Positions 17,734 to 25,036 of a stretch of DNA of 64,000 nucleotides are shown here, piece by piece. Location of the stretch: assembly GCA_050945315.1 (NCBI GenBank), contig JBMNSS010000001.1, forward strand, positions 1 through 64,000, given 5' to 3'. Numbering within the stretch: the stretch's first letter is position 1; each line of letters begins with the position of its first letter. Position numbers and translations under genes: made by a program. The notes beneath the pieces are model-generated. The model was not told the DNA's origin. It ran no database searches and saw only the letters and a list, made by a program, of their open reading frames with translations. The DNA is from DTU080 sp050945315. Its GTDB lineage: Bacteria; Bacillota; Limnochordia; DTU080.

Positions 17734-18354
17734 CTGCTGCCTTCCTATTCAACCCATAAGCCTATAAGAGTTGCCTGCCGGTCTGCAATTCTGATGGTAT
17801 GTTTAATCTTCCTTGTGACCGTCGTCACGTGTTCAGCAACTCGTCTCGGTCAACGCATCCTGGGTTTCGGAGTCTGGGGCGCCGATGTTTTTGAACTCCA
17901 GATGCGTCTGCGAGATATGGGCTACGATGTAGTTGCTGACGGCCGATACGGACCGGCTACGAAGAATGCAGTCATGGCCTTCCAGCGTTCCAAAGGGATA
18001 AAGGTTGACGGCCTTGTGGGGACGGAGACCGCGGCTCATATCATCGCCCGTTGGGGGACCCTTAAGCATCACGTAAAACAAGGAGACGCCATCGCGAGCC
18101 TGACTCGACAGTATGGGGTCAGTGCTGCGGAGATCAGATTGCTGAACAATCTGTCCGATGATGTTATCCGCATTGGTCAGGTGCTCACCATTCCGGCTCC
18201 CCCGCAGTATCGCGTTCAAGAGGGTGACACAATCGAAAGGATCGCGGCTTTAAGCAACAGCAGCCCGGAAGAGCTGGCGGCCCTGAATCAATTGGATGCA
18301 ATGACCGCGTTGCAGCCCGGGATGGTGCTGCGCTTGCCCAAGCCCAGTTACTGA
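17734..18354 (+). CDS. exported peptidoglycan-binding protein with two LysM domains
   Basis: A ~206-residue exported protein. It has a hydrophobic export segment (SAILMVCLIFLVTVVTCSA), a PG_binding_1 domain (VFELQMRLRDMGYDVVADG, YGPATKNAVMAFQ) and two LysM repeats (HVKQGDAIASLTRQYGVS and YRVQEGDTIERIAALSN). It probably binds cell-wall glycans; no hydrolase domain is present. The first ATG (17794) gives no basic n-region and lacks a ribosome site. A CTG at 17734 preceded by AAAGGTGG with eight bases' spacing adds HKPIRVACR, a normal signal n-region, so I favour this rare CTG start. Divergent from typA, convergent with yigZ. Confidence 0.8.
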   Translation: MLPSYSTHKPIRVACRSAILMVCLIFLVTVVTCSATRLGQRILGFGVWGADVFELQMRLRDMGYDVVADGRYGPATKNAVMAFQRSKGIKVDGLVGTETAAHIIARWGTLKHHVKQGDAIASLTRQYGVSAAEIRLLNNLSDDVIRIGQVLTIPAPPQYRVQEGDTIERIAALSNSSPEELAALNQLDAMTALQPGMVLRLPKPSY

Positions 18355-18367
18355 GCTTGGCATGAAG

Positions 18368-19027
18368 CTATGTAACCGGGCAGTAGCTTTCTTTTAGCAA
18401 TCGCCAAGCCAGATCCCCCGCCGAAGCATCACGCAGGAGGCCGTAAAGCTTGTCCGCATGGGTCGTGGGAATCAGAATGCGCAACAATACGTCCGTCCCA
18501 TACTCTGCCTGGGCTATGCGGATACCGTTTTCGATGAGTATTCGCTCCACCCGGCCCCACAGCGGGTAATCCACATTCAGCTCGTACTCGCCATGAAGCT
18601 TATATACAGCCTTGCCCGCCGCGGCAACAACCGCCGCGGCACTCCCGCCGTATGCCCTGACCAAACCTGCGGCTCCCAACAGGGTGCCACCAAAGTAGCG
18701 GGTAACGGTGATCAACGTATTGCGCAGGTCCTCGCGTTCGATCACCTCGAGGATTGGGCGCCCGGCCGTTCCACCGGGTTCACCCGCGTCACTAAAGCGG
18801 ACGACTTCAGCTGACAATCCGCAGCGATAAGCATAGCAAATATGCGAGGCATCAGGATAGCTTTCCTGCACGGAGCGTAGCGCTGAATTCACTTCCTCCA
18901 CACTCTGCACCGGGAAGGCCTGGGCGATAAAGCGTGACTTTCGAATGATCAGTTCGGTGCTGCATTCTTTGGCCACACTCAGGTACTCGATGGGCCTACC
19001 GTCGCGGCCCTCTTTTGGTTTGCACAA
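18368..19027 (-). CDS. yigZ: YigZ/IMPACT family protein
   Basis: A 219-residue YigZ-family protein. The UPF0029/Impact N-terminal domain is seen in IIRKSRFIAQAFPVQSVEE, YPDASHICYAYRCG, RFSDAGEPGGTAGRPIL and VTRYFGGTLLGAAGLVRAY; a ferredoxin-like C-terminal domain follows. Bacterial members are linked to translation regulation, without a defined reaction. The chosen start is TTG (MCKPKEGRDG) with AGGAGGT eight bases upstream, giving normal family length. The longer open frame upstream would overlap nth, which is divergent. Confidence 0.92.
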   Translation of the reverse strand: MCKPKEGRDGRPIEYLSVAKECSTELIIRKSRFIAQAFPVQSVEEVNSALRSVQESYPDASHICYAYRCGLSAEVVRFSDAGEPGGTAGRPILEVIEREDLRNTLITVTRYFGGTLLGAAGLVRAYGGSAAAVVAAAGKAVYKLHGEYELNVDYPLWGRVERILIENGIRIAQAEYGTDVLLRILIPTTHADKLYGLLRDASAGDLAWRLLKESYCPVT

Positions 19028-19148
19028 ATAACTAACCTCCTGCGGTCTTGGGGTCTCTGGCCATTCGTCTACATAGGTATTCTGAGCGCGCACGTTGAAC
19101 CCTTGGTACGAAACGAATGCTACTAAAGGAAGCAGGGGCGATGCTAGG

Positions 19149-19805
19149 TTGTCACACACGACCGTCACACTTACCTCTGATGAGAAAAAACGCATAAAGT
19201 CCATTCTGGATACGCTTGAAAGAGTCTATCCGGAGGCTGACTGTGAGCTGGAATACGATACCCCTTTTCAGCTGCTTGTGGCCACCATTCTGTCTGCTCA
19301 GAGTACGGACAAGCGCGTCAATATGGTAACGGCACGTCTATTTAAGGAGTATGGCACGCCGGAGGCGATGGCTGCCCTTGAGCCAGAAGAGCTTGAGCCC
19401 TGGATAAAAGAACTCGGGTTGTACCGCAACAAAGCCCGGCACATCGTGCATTCAGCTCGCATGATTGTAGAAGAACATCACGGGCAAGTGCCCAGTGGCC
19501 GCTCGGCGCTGCAGGCGCTGCCGGGTGTAGGACGAAAGACGGCCAATGTTGTTCTCAGTAACGCTTTTTCCATTCCTGCTTTGGCTGTCGATACGCATGT
19601 TTTTCGGGTGGCCAGACGTCTTGGCCTGGCGGTAACGAAGTCTCCCGAGCAGACGGAACGAGTTCTTATGCAGATCTTGCCTGAAGAATCGTGGAAGCAG
19701 GTGCATCATCGTCTAATCCGTCACGGACGTCAGGTCTGTACCGCTCGCAGTCCGGCATGCTCTGACTGCGAATTGCAGATCTACTGCCCCAGTGCGCAAG
19801 CGTGA
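19149..19805 (+). CDS. nth: endonuclease III (DNA glycosylase/AP lyase)
   Basis: A 218-residue base-excision repair enzyme that removes oxidised pyrimidines. The helix-hairpin-helix LQALPGVGRKTANVVLSNAF contains the catalytic Lys (GVGRKTA) and the catalytic Asp is in VDTHVFRVARRLG. The C-terminal [4Fe-4S] motif C-x6-C-x2-C-x5-C is intact (CTARSPACSDCELQIYC). The start is probably TTG at 19149, which gives standard length and has AGGGG upstream; the open frame continues upstream but overlaps the yigZ control region. Confidence 0.95.
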   Translation: MSHTTVTLTSDEKKRIKSILDTLERVYPEADCELEYDTPFQLLVATILSAQSTDKRVNMVTARLFKEYGTPEAMAALEPEELEPWIKELGLYRNKARHIVHSARMIVEEHHGQVPSGRSALQALPGVGRKTANVVLSNAFSIPALAVDTHVFRVARRLGLAVTKSPEQTERVLMQILPEESWKQVHHRLIRHGRQVCTARSPACSDCELQIYCPSAQA

Positions 19806-19820
19806 TGTGATATCGAGCAA

Positions 19821-19851
19821 GATGATGATCGCTGATCAGGCGATCGTCGTC
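19821..19851. terminator. hairpin after nth, no U-tract
   Basis: GATGATGATCGC (19821-19832) and GCGATCGTCGTC (19840-19851) form a 12-bp stem with G-U pairs and a seven-base loop, 15 bases after the nth stop. GTCTCCC rather than T-run follows. Confidence 0.5.
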
Positions 19852-20129
19852 TCCCGCCAAGGCTGTTGAGCACCATGGACGGTGTGAGCCCGCCAAATCA
19901 CCATGGCGATAATCATGGCACTTACGTGCCGGATGGTCGGCGGCGATTTTTTCGTTCACACACTTGACGTTGTGCGACGACAGTCGTAAGTGTAGCCGTC
20001 GGATCGCTGCAGTAAGCTGAATATTTGCCATGATACCGTGATCTTCTCCCCTACAGGGGTTGCGATATCAAAATATGCTCGCTCCCCAACCACGGCACGC
20101 TCCTAATGCACGCCCCGGTGTTTAAGCAG
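19852..20129. other. intergenic stretch without a supported gene
   Basis: About 280 bases between the nth hairpin and the next hairpin. Open frames exist on both strands but none has a ribosome-binding site at a proper distance or recognisable protein features. It contains several short palindromic strings, and I see no repeat family, RNA gene or promoter I would defend. Confidence 0.4.
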
Positions 20130-20153
20130 CAGAGCCCGCTTTCGCGGGCTCTG
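20130..20153 (-). terminator. hairpin after the repeat-peptide gene
   Basis: CAGAGCCCGC (20130-20139) and GCGGGCTCTG (20144-20153) form a perfect 10-bp stem with a TTTC tetraloop, 30 bases beyond the stop codon of the small peptide gene. No T-run on the minus-strand side. Confidence 0.6.
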
Positions 20154-20182
20154 TGGAAAAAGCCGAATCTTTACAGAGGACA

Positions 20183-20410
20183 TCAGTCCATATCCCAACT
20201 ACCGCCCGGCAGCATTGGTCCGCTGCAAGTGGTAGACACCCCGCCACCCAGCGGCCCCCCGTCGAGCTCATTCCAACTACCACCGGGCAACATGGGACCG
20301 CTGTTTATGCTTATGCCGCCGTCAAAAGTCCCGTTGCCATCCCAGGCAAAAGCTGCACCGGAGAAAACCAACGTCAATGCCAGGGCTAGAACCATCAACG
20401 ATCGCTTCAT
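20183..20410 (-). CDS. exported 75-residue repeat peptide, candidate signalling pro-peptide
   Basis: A 75-residue precursor. Residues 1-22 (MKRSLMVLALALTLVFSGAA then FA) are a textbook Sec signal peptide with an AFA cleavage site. The ~53-residue mature part is Gly-rich and carries the same decapeptide SGPMLPGGSW twice, at residues 37-46 and 63-72, the second almost at the C-terminus. There is a single Cys. GGAGGG eight bases before the ATG marks translation, and its own promoter overlaps the 3' end of the upstream TPR gene. A TPR gene followed by a tiny exported peptide gene is the rap-phr layout of Bacillus, so a communication pro-peptide is my leading inference. A wall-associated peptide or bacteriocin-like product are alternatives. 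No modification enzymes are nearby. Confidence 0.75.
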   Translation of the reverse strand: MKRSLMVLALALTLVFSGAAFAWDGNGTFDGGISINSGPMLPGGSWNELDGGPLGGGVSTTCSGPMLPGGSWDMD

Positions 20411-20486
20411 AGTAAAACCCTCCCCTTGAGATTAACGCGCTTTCGCCAGCCCCCCGGTTGCAAACGAAAGCCTTGCCATCATTTGC

Positions 20487-20515
20487 ATTATGGAATATCT
20501 GTCAGCTTTTGTAAA
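20487..20515 (-). promoter_or_regulatory. sigma-A promoter for the repeat-peptide gene
   Basis: On the minus strand TTTACA (20515-20510), a 17-base spacer and CATAAT (20492-20487): five of six matches in each box. It overlaps the last codons of the upstream TPR gene (stop at 20502) and would start transcription about 70 bases before the peptide gene. Confidence 0.65.
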
Positions 20516-22001
20516 GACCTCGCGCGCTGTGCAAGTCCTCAAGGGTTGCAAGAAGATGAGGATCAAAGTGTTCCCGTGTACGGAGTATCTCTTGCATCGA
20601 GCGCTCGTGGAATCCATCCCCGTTTTTAATCTCACATTTGACTGCGTTTACATATCTTTCGACTAAGTTCAATATGCGTGATTCCATCGGTATGGCCTGT
20701 CCTTGCAGACCTTCCGGGTAGCCTGAACCGTCATAGTTTTCATGATGGTAACGTACGGCGCGCAGCACTTCATCAGGCACTCCAAACATGACCAACATCC
20801 GCTCGCTGATCTCAGGGTGACTGTTTCCCGTTTTTTCAGAAGAATCTACATCGCTATCCGTGGTCAATCCCACATCCCGAAGGCGCGCCGCCGTCATAAG
20901 CCGGGAAAGACATGTCTCACCTAAGCCTATCGCATCACCTAGCACCCGGGCGTAGTGGATCACAAGCTCAAGGGTGCGCAAAGACTCCGGATATAGGCTT
21001 TCCAGAGTATCCATAAGCCCCAGCAGAGTTGTGAGGTGACGCAAGAGCTCTTGATCATGCCATTCAACGACAATGCGTTCCCGCTGTAGATTCCGCCTGC
21101 GGATTACGTTGTTCAACTCTTCGGTGGCGAGTGCCCATTCGCGCCACATCTGACTTTGGGCGAAGTAGGTCGTGGCACGCTGAAGGTATCCCAAAGCGGT
21201 GCTTCGATCACCTTTCAGGGTAAAGATGGAGCCGAAAAGGCGGCACAATCGAGCTACTTCGGTCCGGTCCATCCAACCCATGTTATTCCACAAAATGTGA
21301 AGCGCGGCGCTTCCTTGGTGCAGAGCCTCAGGGACATCGCCCCGCTTGAAGTGCAAACGCCCCAACTCAGAACGCGCGTACGCCCTCAGTGCTACATCAT
21401 GCACTGAATCCAAAGCGGATAACGCGGCCTCCAAGAGCCGTTCAGCCGTGTCCAAATCGCCCTGCTCCATAGCAATAATCCCCAGATTGTTGAAACACAT
21501 CCCCACTTCGGTGCGACTGCCCATTTTGGAGAACATATCAAGGGCGCATTCCAGATAACCGCGAGCCTGATTCCATTCCTCATGATTGAGCAGGCTGACA
21601 CCTGCAACGAGTTTGACCGAAGCGTGCAAATCCAAAGGACCGTCCGAGGGAAAGAGCTTTACGGCTTCAAGAGACAACGGCAGTGCCAGATCTACATCCC
21701 CCATGCGCAAATAGCTGAGGGCAAGATTATTCAGCACTCGACTGTATTCAGGTTGCCTGTTGCCCACTTTGGCACAGAAGGTTTCTGCACCTCGAAAGTG
21801 ATGGAGAGCTTTCGTATAATCACGTAGTTCAAGAAAAAGAGATCCCAAGGCGTTATGGACGCGCACCCCATATCCGGCAGGCGATGAAGGTGATAACATG
21901 TCGTGCGCCTTCTCCCAGGCATCACGAGCCGCGAGCATAAGACCGCGACTGAAATAGGTGCACCCAAGAAGAAGGTGCCGTTCAATCTCTGCTACAGACA
22001 T
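20502..22001 (-). CDS. TPR-repeat protein with degenerate HD-GYP domain
   Basis: A 499-residue cytoplasmic protein. Residues ~5-310 are tetratricopeptide repeats (AGYGVRVHNALGSLFLELRD, SRVLNNLALSYLRMGD, MCFNNLGIIAMEQGDLDTA, AYARSELGRLHFKRGD). The C-terminus resembles HD-GYP: HPEISERML, HHENYDGSGYPEGLQG and IPMESRILNLVERYVNAV. The HD pair is replaced (AARLRDVG instead of LHDIG) and the later Asp ligand is Glu (VERY), so metal-dependent phosphodiesterase activity is unlikely and a binding or signalling role more likely. The start ATG has GGGGTG close upstream. It lies directly upstream of the exported repeat-peptide gene and divergent from a small acidic-protein gene with a consensus promoter. 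TPR architecture and context suggest an RRNPP-like peptide receptor (inference). Confidence 0.8.
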   Translation of the reverse strand: MSVAEIERHLLLGCTYFSRGLMLAARDAWEKAHDMLSPSSPAGYGVRVHNALGSLFLELRDYTKALHHFRGAETFCAKVGNRQPEYSRVLNNLALSYLRMGDVDLALPLSLEAVKLFPSDGPLDLHASVKLVAGVSLLNHEEWNQARGYLECALDMFSKMGSRTEVGMCFNNLGIIAMEQGDLDTAERLLEAALSALDSVHDVALRAYARSELGRLHFKRGDVPEALHQGSAALHILWNNMGWMDRTEVARLCRLFGSIFTLKGDRSTALGYLQRATTYFAQSQMWREWALATEELNNVIRRRNLQRERIVVEWHDQELLRHLTTLLGLMDTLESLYPESLRTLELVIHYARVLGDAIGLGETCLSRLMTAARLRDVGLTTDSDVDSSEKTGNSHPEISERMLVMFGVPDEVLRAVRYHHENYDGSGYPEGLQGQAIPMESRILNLVERYVNAVKCEIKNGDGFHERSMQEILRTREHFDPHLLATLEDLHSARGLYKS

Positions 22002-22042
22002 AGCACACCCCGGCAAACGTGATTTTTGTGCGAATCTTGTCG

Positions 22043-22071
22043 TTGACAATTCCGAAAGCTCACTGTATAAT
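22043..22071 (+). promoter_or_regulatory. perfect consensus sigma-A promoter
   Basis: TTGACA (22043-22048), a 17-base spacer and TATAAT (22066-22071): exact consensus in both boxes with optimal spacing, directed at the small acidic-protein gene at 22128. The TPR gene starts 42 bases away on the other strand. Confidence 0.85.
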
Positions 22072-22127
22072 CCTTGTGTTTGTTGGCAAGGACACTAACT
22101 GAATCATGTACCCGGGAGGTGCTGGGG

Positions 22128-22349
22128 TTGAGCAAATTCAACCGCAGTGAAGATTGGTTTGGGTTTAGGAAAGACCCCTTTGAAGGCTTTCCGGATGACG
22201 ATAACGACCTGTTCGAGTATACACTGCGACTTCCGCATCCGCCTGACCGGGTAATACAATCCCTCCGTATTGTCGATGGTCAGCTGGTAGCAACCTACCG
22301 CTTCGTGTTTAGCGATCCCGACATGTTGTCTATTGACGATTACGACTGA
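22128..22349 (+). CDS. small acidic protein, unknown function
   Basis: A 73-residue protein with no family I recognise. It is rich in Asp, Glu and Phe (WFGFRKDPFEGFPDDDND, then LFEYTLRLPHPPD) and ends in an acidic tail (DPDMLSIDDYD); no signal peptide or membrane segment. GGGAGGTG about seven bases before the TTG supports this start; an upstream in-frame Met lacks one. It is transcribed from the perfect promoter at 22043, divergent from the TPR gene, so it should be abundant when unrepressed. Confidence 0.65.
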   Translation: MSKFNRSEDWFGFRKDPFEGFPDDDNDLFEYTLRLPHPPDRVIQSLRIVDGQLVATYRFVFSDPDMLSIDDYD

Positions 22350-22359
22350 CATTTGTACG

Positions 22360-23016
22360 TCAACGGGATCGTGTTTCTTTTATGATCCTGACCAATGCCT
22401 TAGCTTTTTCCGTGATTGTATCAAAACGACCGGCGGAGATCGCTTTCAGGTCTACCAAGGCCCCTCCTACTCCTACTGCCATAGCCCCTGCCTGAATGAA
22501 TGCTGCGGCGTTCTCCGTGTTGATACCTCCCGTAGGAATCAAGGGGATTTGTGGCAGTGGGCCCCGTATTTGACGCAGGTACGAAGGGCCAAGGACTCCG
22601 GCCGGAAAGATTTTCACGGCGGAAGCCCCGGCAGAACACGCTTGGACGATTTCGGTGGGAGTCATGACTCCGGGAATGGCTGTCTTACCATACCTATTGG
22701 CCATAGCGATAACCTCTGTATTCAACGCCGGCGAAAAAATGAACTGTGCCCCAGCCAAAATGGCCGCCCGCGCTGTTTCGGGATCCAATACCGTACCTGC
22801 CCCGATAAGAGCCTCCTCCCCCAGATCCGCGGTTACCTCTTCAATCATGCGCAAAGCCCCGGGAGCATCAACCGTAACCTCCAGGATGTCGACACCTCCC
22901 GCTTTTAGAGCCCGCGCTACCTTAACGACCGTATCTGCCTGCATACCGCGCATCACCGCGATGACACCTGAGTGAGCAATACGTTGAAGATAAGCAGACG
23001 ATGATCCAGAATGCAT
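22360..23016 (-). CDS. eda: KDPG/KHG aldolase
   Basis: A 218-residue class I aldolase splitting 2-keto-3-deoxy-6-phosphogluconate (and/or 4-hydroxy-2-oxoglutarate) to pyruvate and an aldehyde. Visible features: GVIAVMRG, the Glu in ILEVTVDAPGA, GAGTVLDPETARAAILAGAQF, and the Schiff-base Lys in GASAVKIFPA; phosphate loop PTGGINTEN. The start ATG has AGGGAGAG upstream. No edd or kdgK neighbour is present, so the physiological route (hexuronates, Entner-Doudoroff or hydroxyproline) is open. Convergent with the small acidic-protein gene. Confidence 0.95.
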   Translation of the reverse strand: MHSGSSSAYLQRIAHSGVIAVMRGMQADTVVKVARALKAGGVDILEVTVDAPGALRMIEEVTADLGEEALIGAGTVLDPETARAAILAGAQFIFSPALNTEVIAMANRYGKTAIPGVMTPTEIVQACSAGASAVKIFPAGVLGPSYLRQIRGPLPQIPLIPTGGINTENAAAFIQAGAMAVGVGGALVDLKAISAGRFDTITEKAKALVRIIKETRSR

Positions 23017-23169
23017 ATTCTCTCTCCCTGGATTTCAGCTTTTGATCGTTCGTGGAGCTATTCGTTGTCGTGCTGCTTTCTCCTTGAGGCAGTTGATTGC
23101 CGGGAAGAAGGAAACGCGCTGGTCCCGCGGAAGACCATCTTACACACTGGGCACGAAGGAGCACGCGCC

Positions 23170-24438
23170 ATGGCTGCAGATACCTGGTATCATCGGGGCC
23201 CTGAAATGAGCCAACTCCCCTCCGGAAAGGAACCGCAACTGGGGCAAGCCGTGGGATCATCTAAAGATGAACCTCTGGGAATCTTCCTCTCCATGGAGGC
23301 CGCCGATCTCATTGGTAGGCACCTGATGAACGAGCCCGACAGAGAAGCGGGAGGCATACTGGTTGGGTATGTTGCTCAAAGCGATCGTCCTTTCGTTCTT
23401 GTCTCCGGTGCCATAGAAGCCCGTTATGCCGAGGTTGTCGGCGGCAGTATAGGGCTCAATGAACGTTCCTGGGAGTACATGCACACTCTGTGGAGCCGTG
23501 ACTACCCCTCTGCCTTGGTCGTAGGATGTTTTCTCAGCCACCCCAATAGGGGGGTTGGGTTGACCAGCTACGATCGCTTCACCCAACATCGCTTTTTCAA
23601 TCATCCGTGGCAAGTTGTGTTGGTCGTTGACACCGAACAAAACGTCTCGCAGTTCTACCGTTGGCGAGGAAGAGAGTTGCACCCCGTGGAAGGTTTCGTA
23701 ATCTGGGACGCACGTAAAGAGCCCTTTGGTTCTTTGTTGGACCTTCAGGGTCCTTTTTATGGTTCCGGATGGCAGCGCCGATCGGAAGACGAGACGCGCA
23801 AACGCACACACCTTTTTGCACCGACCAAAGCCTCTCCGGAAAGCAATGAGACTGAAGCACCTGAACCCAAACGCCTCCGCCCTCAGCCTCGACCCTCACC
23901 CCCCATCTTTCGTTTTTGGCCTATGATCTTGGCTGTATTGATGGTTTCCCTCTTGCTTTGGCCTCGCTTTCCTTGGAGTCTGACGCGTTTGTGGTTTTCG
24001 GGTACTCAGCTCCAGCAGGAGCTTCATGAGTTACAAGAGACGCTCCGACAGGCTCAACAAGAACAAGAATCAGGATTACAGTCAGAATCAGAGTCAGAAT
24101 CAGATGAGCCCGATGTGGTTAACGACAATGCCTTAAGCTTTCAAATGGATACAACACAGTCGTCACAGTCGTCTTCGGACGCAGTCTCTTCCGGGACGAC
24201 CTCCCAAATGACCTATCGCGTACGGCCGGGGGACACTCTATGGTCGATCAGTGAGAGACTCATGGGTGACCCTCGGGAGTACCGTCGCTTGGCCGTCATC
24301 AATCAGATTGAAGACCCTGCTCTCATACATCCCGGTACTGATCTGACTTTCCCTGATCCTGATTTCTCGCCGCATCACGACGAGGCTAGAACCAGCTTTG
24401 ATGCTTCAAGCGAGCCGACACGGGTCAGTGGCCAGTAA
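23170..24438 (+). CDS. membrane protein: degenerate JAMM/MPN domain, TM helix, LysM
   Basis: A 422-residue protein with an unusual order. The N-terminus (to ~190) is a JAB/MPN-like fold: Glu in DREAGGILVG, CFLSHPNRGVGLTSYDRF and WQVVLVVDTEQNVSQFYRW. The zinc motif H-x-H-P reads L-S-H-P, so one ligand is missing while Glu, the second His and Asp remain. A transmembrane helix (~255-277), a Gln/Glu/Ser-rich segment of coiled-coil type and a C-terminal LysM domain (TYRVRPGDTLWSISERLMG) follow. The MPN part should be cytoplasmic and the LysM outside. The start ATG has AGGAG eight bases before it; upstream in-frame sequence lacks signals. The 3' end overlaps lepB by 64 bases on the other strand. 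Confidence 0.8.
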   Translation: MAADTWYHRGPEMSQLPSGKEPQLGQAVGSSKDEPLGIFLSMEAADLIGRHLMNEPDREAGGILVGYVAQSDRPFVLVSGAIEARYAEVVGGSIGLNERSWEYMHTLWSRDYPSALVVGCFLSHPNRGVGLTSYDRFTQHRFFNHPWQVVLVVDTEQNVSQFYRWRGRELHPVEGFVIWDARKEPFGSLLDLQGPFYGSGWQRRSEDETRKRTHLFAPTKASPESNETEAPEPKRLRPQPRPSPPIFRFWPMILAVLMVSLLLWPRFPWSLTRLWFSGTQLQQELHELQETLRQAQQEQESGLQSESESESDEPDVVNDNALSFQMDTTQSSQSSSDAVSSGTTSQMTYRVRPGDTLWSISERLMGDPREYRRLAVINQIEDPALIHPGTDLTFPDPDFSPHHDEARTSFDASSEPTRVSGQ

Positions 24439-24944
24439 CGCCATAGAGCTCTTCCCAATATCATACGATGGGCGACAAAGCCGACGCGTGGGGTGCGACT
24501 GTCTTCGGAGTTGTTGCGGTTGTCGCCCAGTACAAAGACGTGGCCTTTGGGAACCGCGTAAGGACCGAAGTTGCCCAGGACAGAGGATTCCAGGTAGGGC
24601 TCGTCCAAAACAATGCCGTTAATATAGACTCGGCCATCACTGATCACAATCGTGTCACCGGGAACTCCTATCACTCTTTTTATATAAAGCTGCCTTTGCT
24701 CTCCGGACACCCGAAAAACCACAACTTCACCTCGCCGCGGCGACCGCAGGCGGTAGGTAAGCCTGTCCACCAAAAGCCGTTCTCCTGAGCGAATAGTGGG
24801 CATCATCGAGGGCCCGTCGACCGTAAAGGCCTTGAGAGCAAAGGCCATGATGCAGACAGAGAGTAAAAATGCGCCGGCTACCGTATGTGCAAAATCAAGT
24901 AGCCGACTGTTGGAGAAACCGCGGAAAGCTCGATAAACAGGCAA
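24375..24944 (-). CDS. lepB: signal peptidase I
   Basis: A 189-residue type I signal peptidase, the short Gram-positive-like form. One N-terminal transmembrane helix (AGAFLLSVCIMAFALKAF) precedes the catalytic Ser in GPSMMPTI; the catalytic Lys is in QLYIKRVIGVPGD. The C-terminal box VFVLGDNRNNSEDSR is conserved. It removes Sec signal peptides, presumably including those of the exported proteins in this window. TTG start with GGAGG nine to ten bases upstream. Its last 64 bases are antisense to the end of the LysM gene. Confidence 0.95.
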   Translation of the reverse strand: MPVYRAFRGFSNSRLLDFAHTVAGAFLLSVCIMAFALKAFTVDGPSMMPTIRSGERLLVDRLTYRLRSPRRGEVVVFRVSGEQRQLYIKRVIGVPGDTIVISDGRVYINGIVLDEPYLESSVLGNFGPYAVPKGHVFVLGDNRNNSEDSRTPRVGFVAHRMILGRALWRYWPLTRVGSLEASKLVLASS

Positions 24945-25036
24945 GTACCACTGCCTCCCGTCAGAGTTGATCGCTCGCGCGACGGTGCGGATGCGTTTTC
25001 AATTCTTTTCAAAAGTGCGGCTCTCCTGCTTTTCTT

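Noticed and set aside
17813..17830. Second Rex-like palindrome TTGTGA-N6-TCACGT
   Set aside because: Two mismatches in the right half and it lies inside coding sequence for the signal peptide.
19666..20031. 121-codon open frame on the minus strand overlapping the nth end
   Set aside because: Overlaps nth by 140 bases, has no properly spaced ribosome site, and its composition (many His/Arg/Asp) looks like a shadow frame.
24061..24111. Ser/Glu/Gln-rich repetitive stretch as a DNA repeat element
   Set aside because: It is a low-complexity linker in the coding sequence of the MPN-LysM protein, not a separate repeat.
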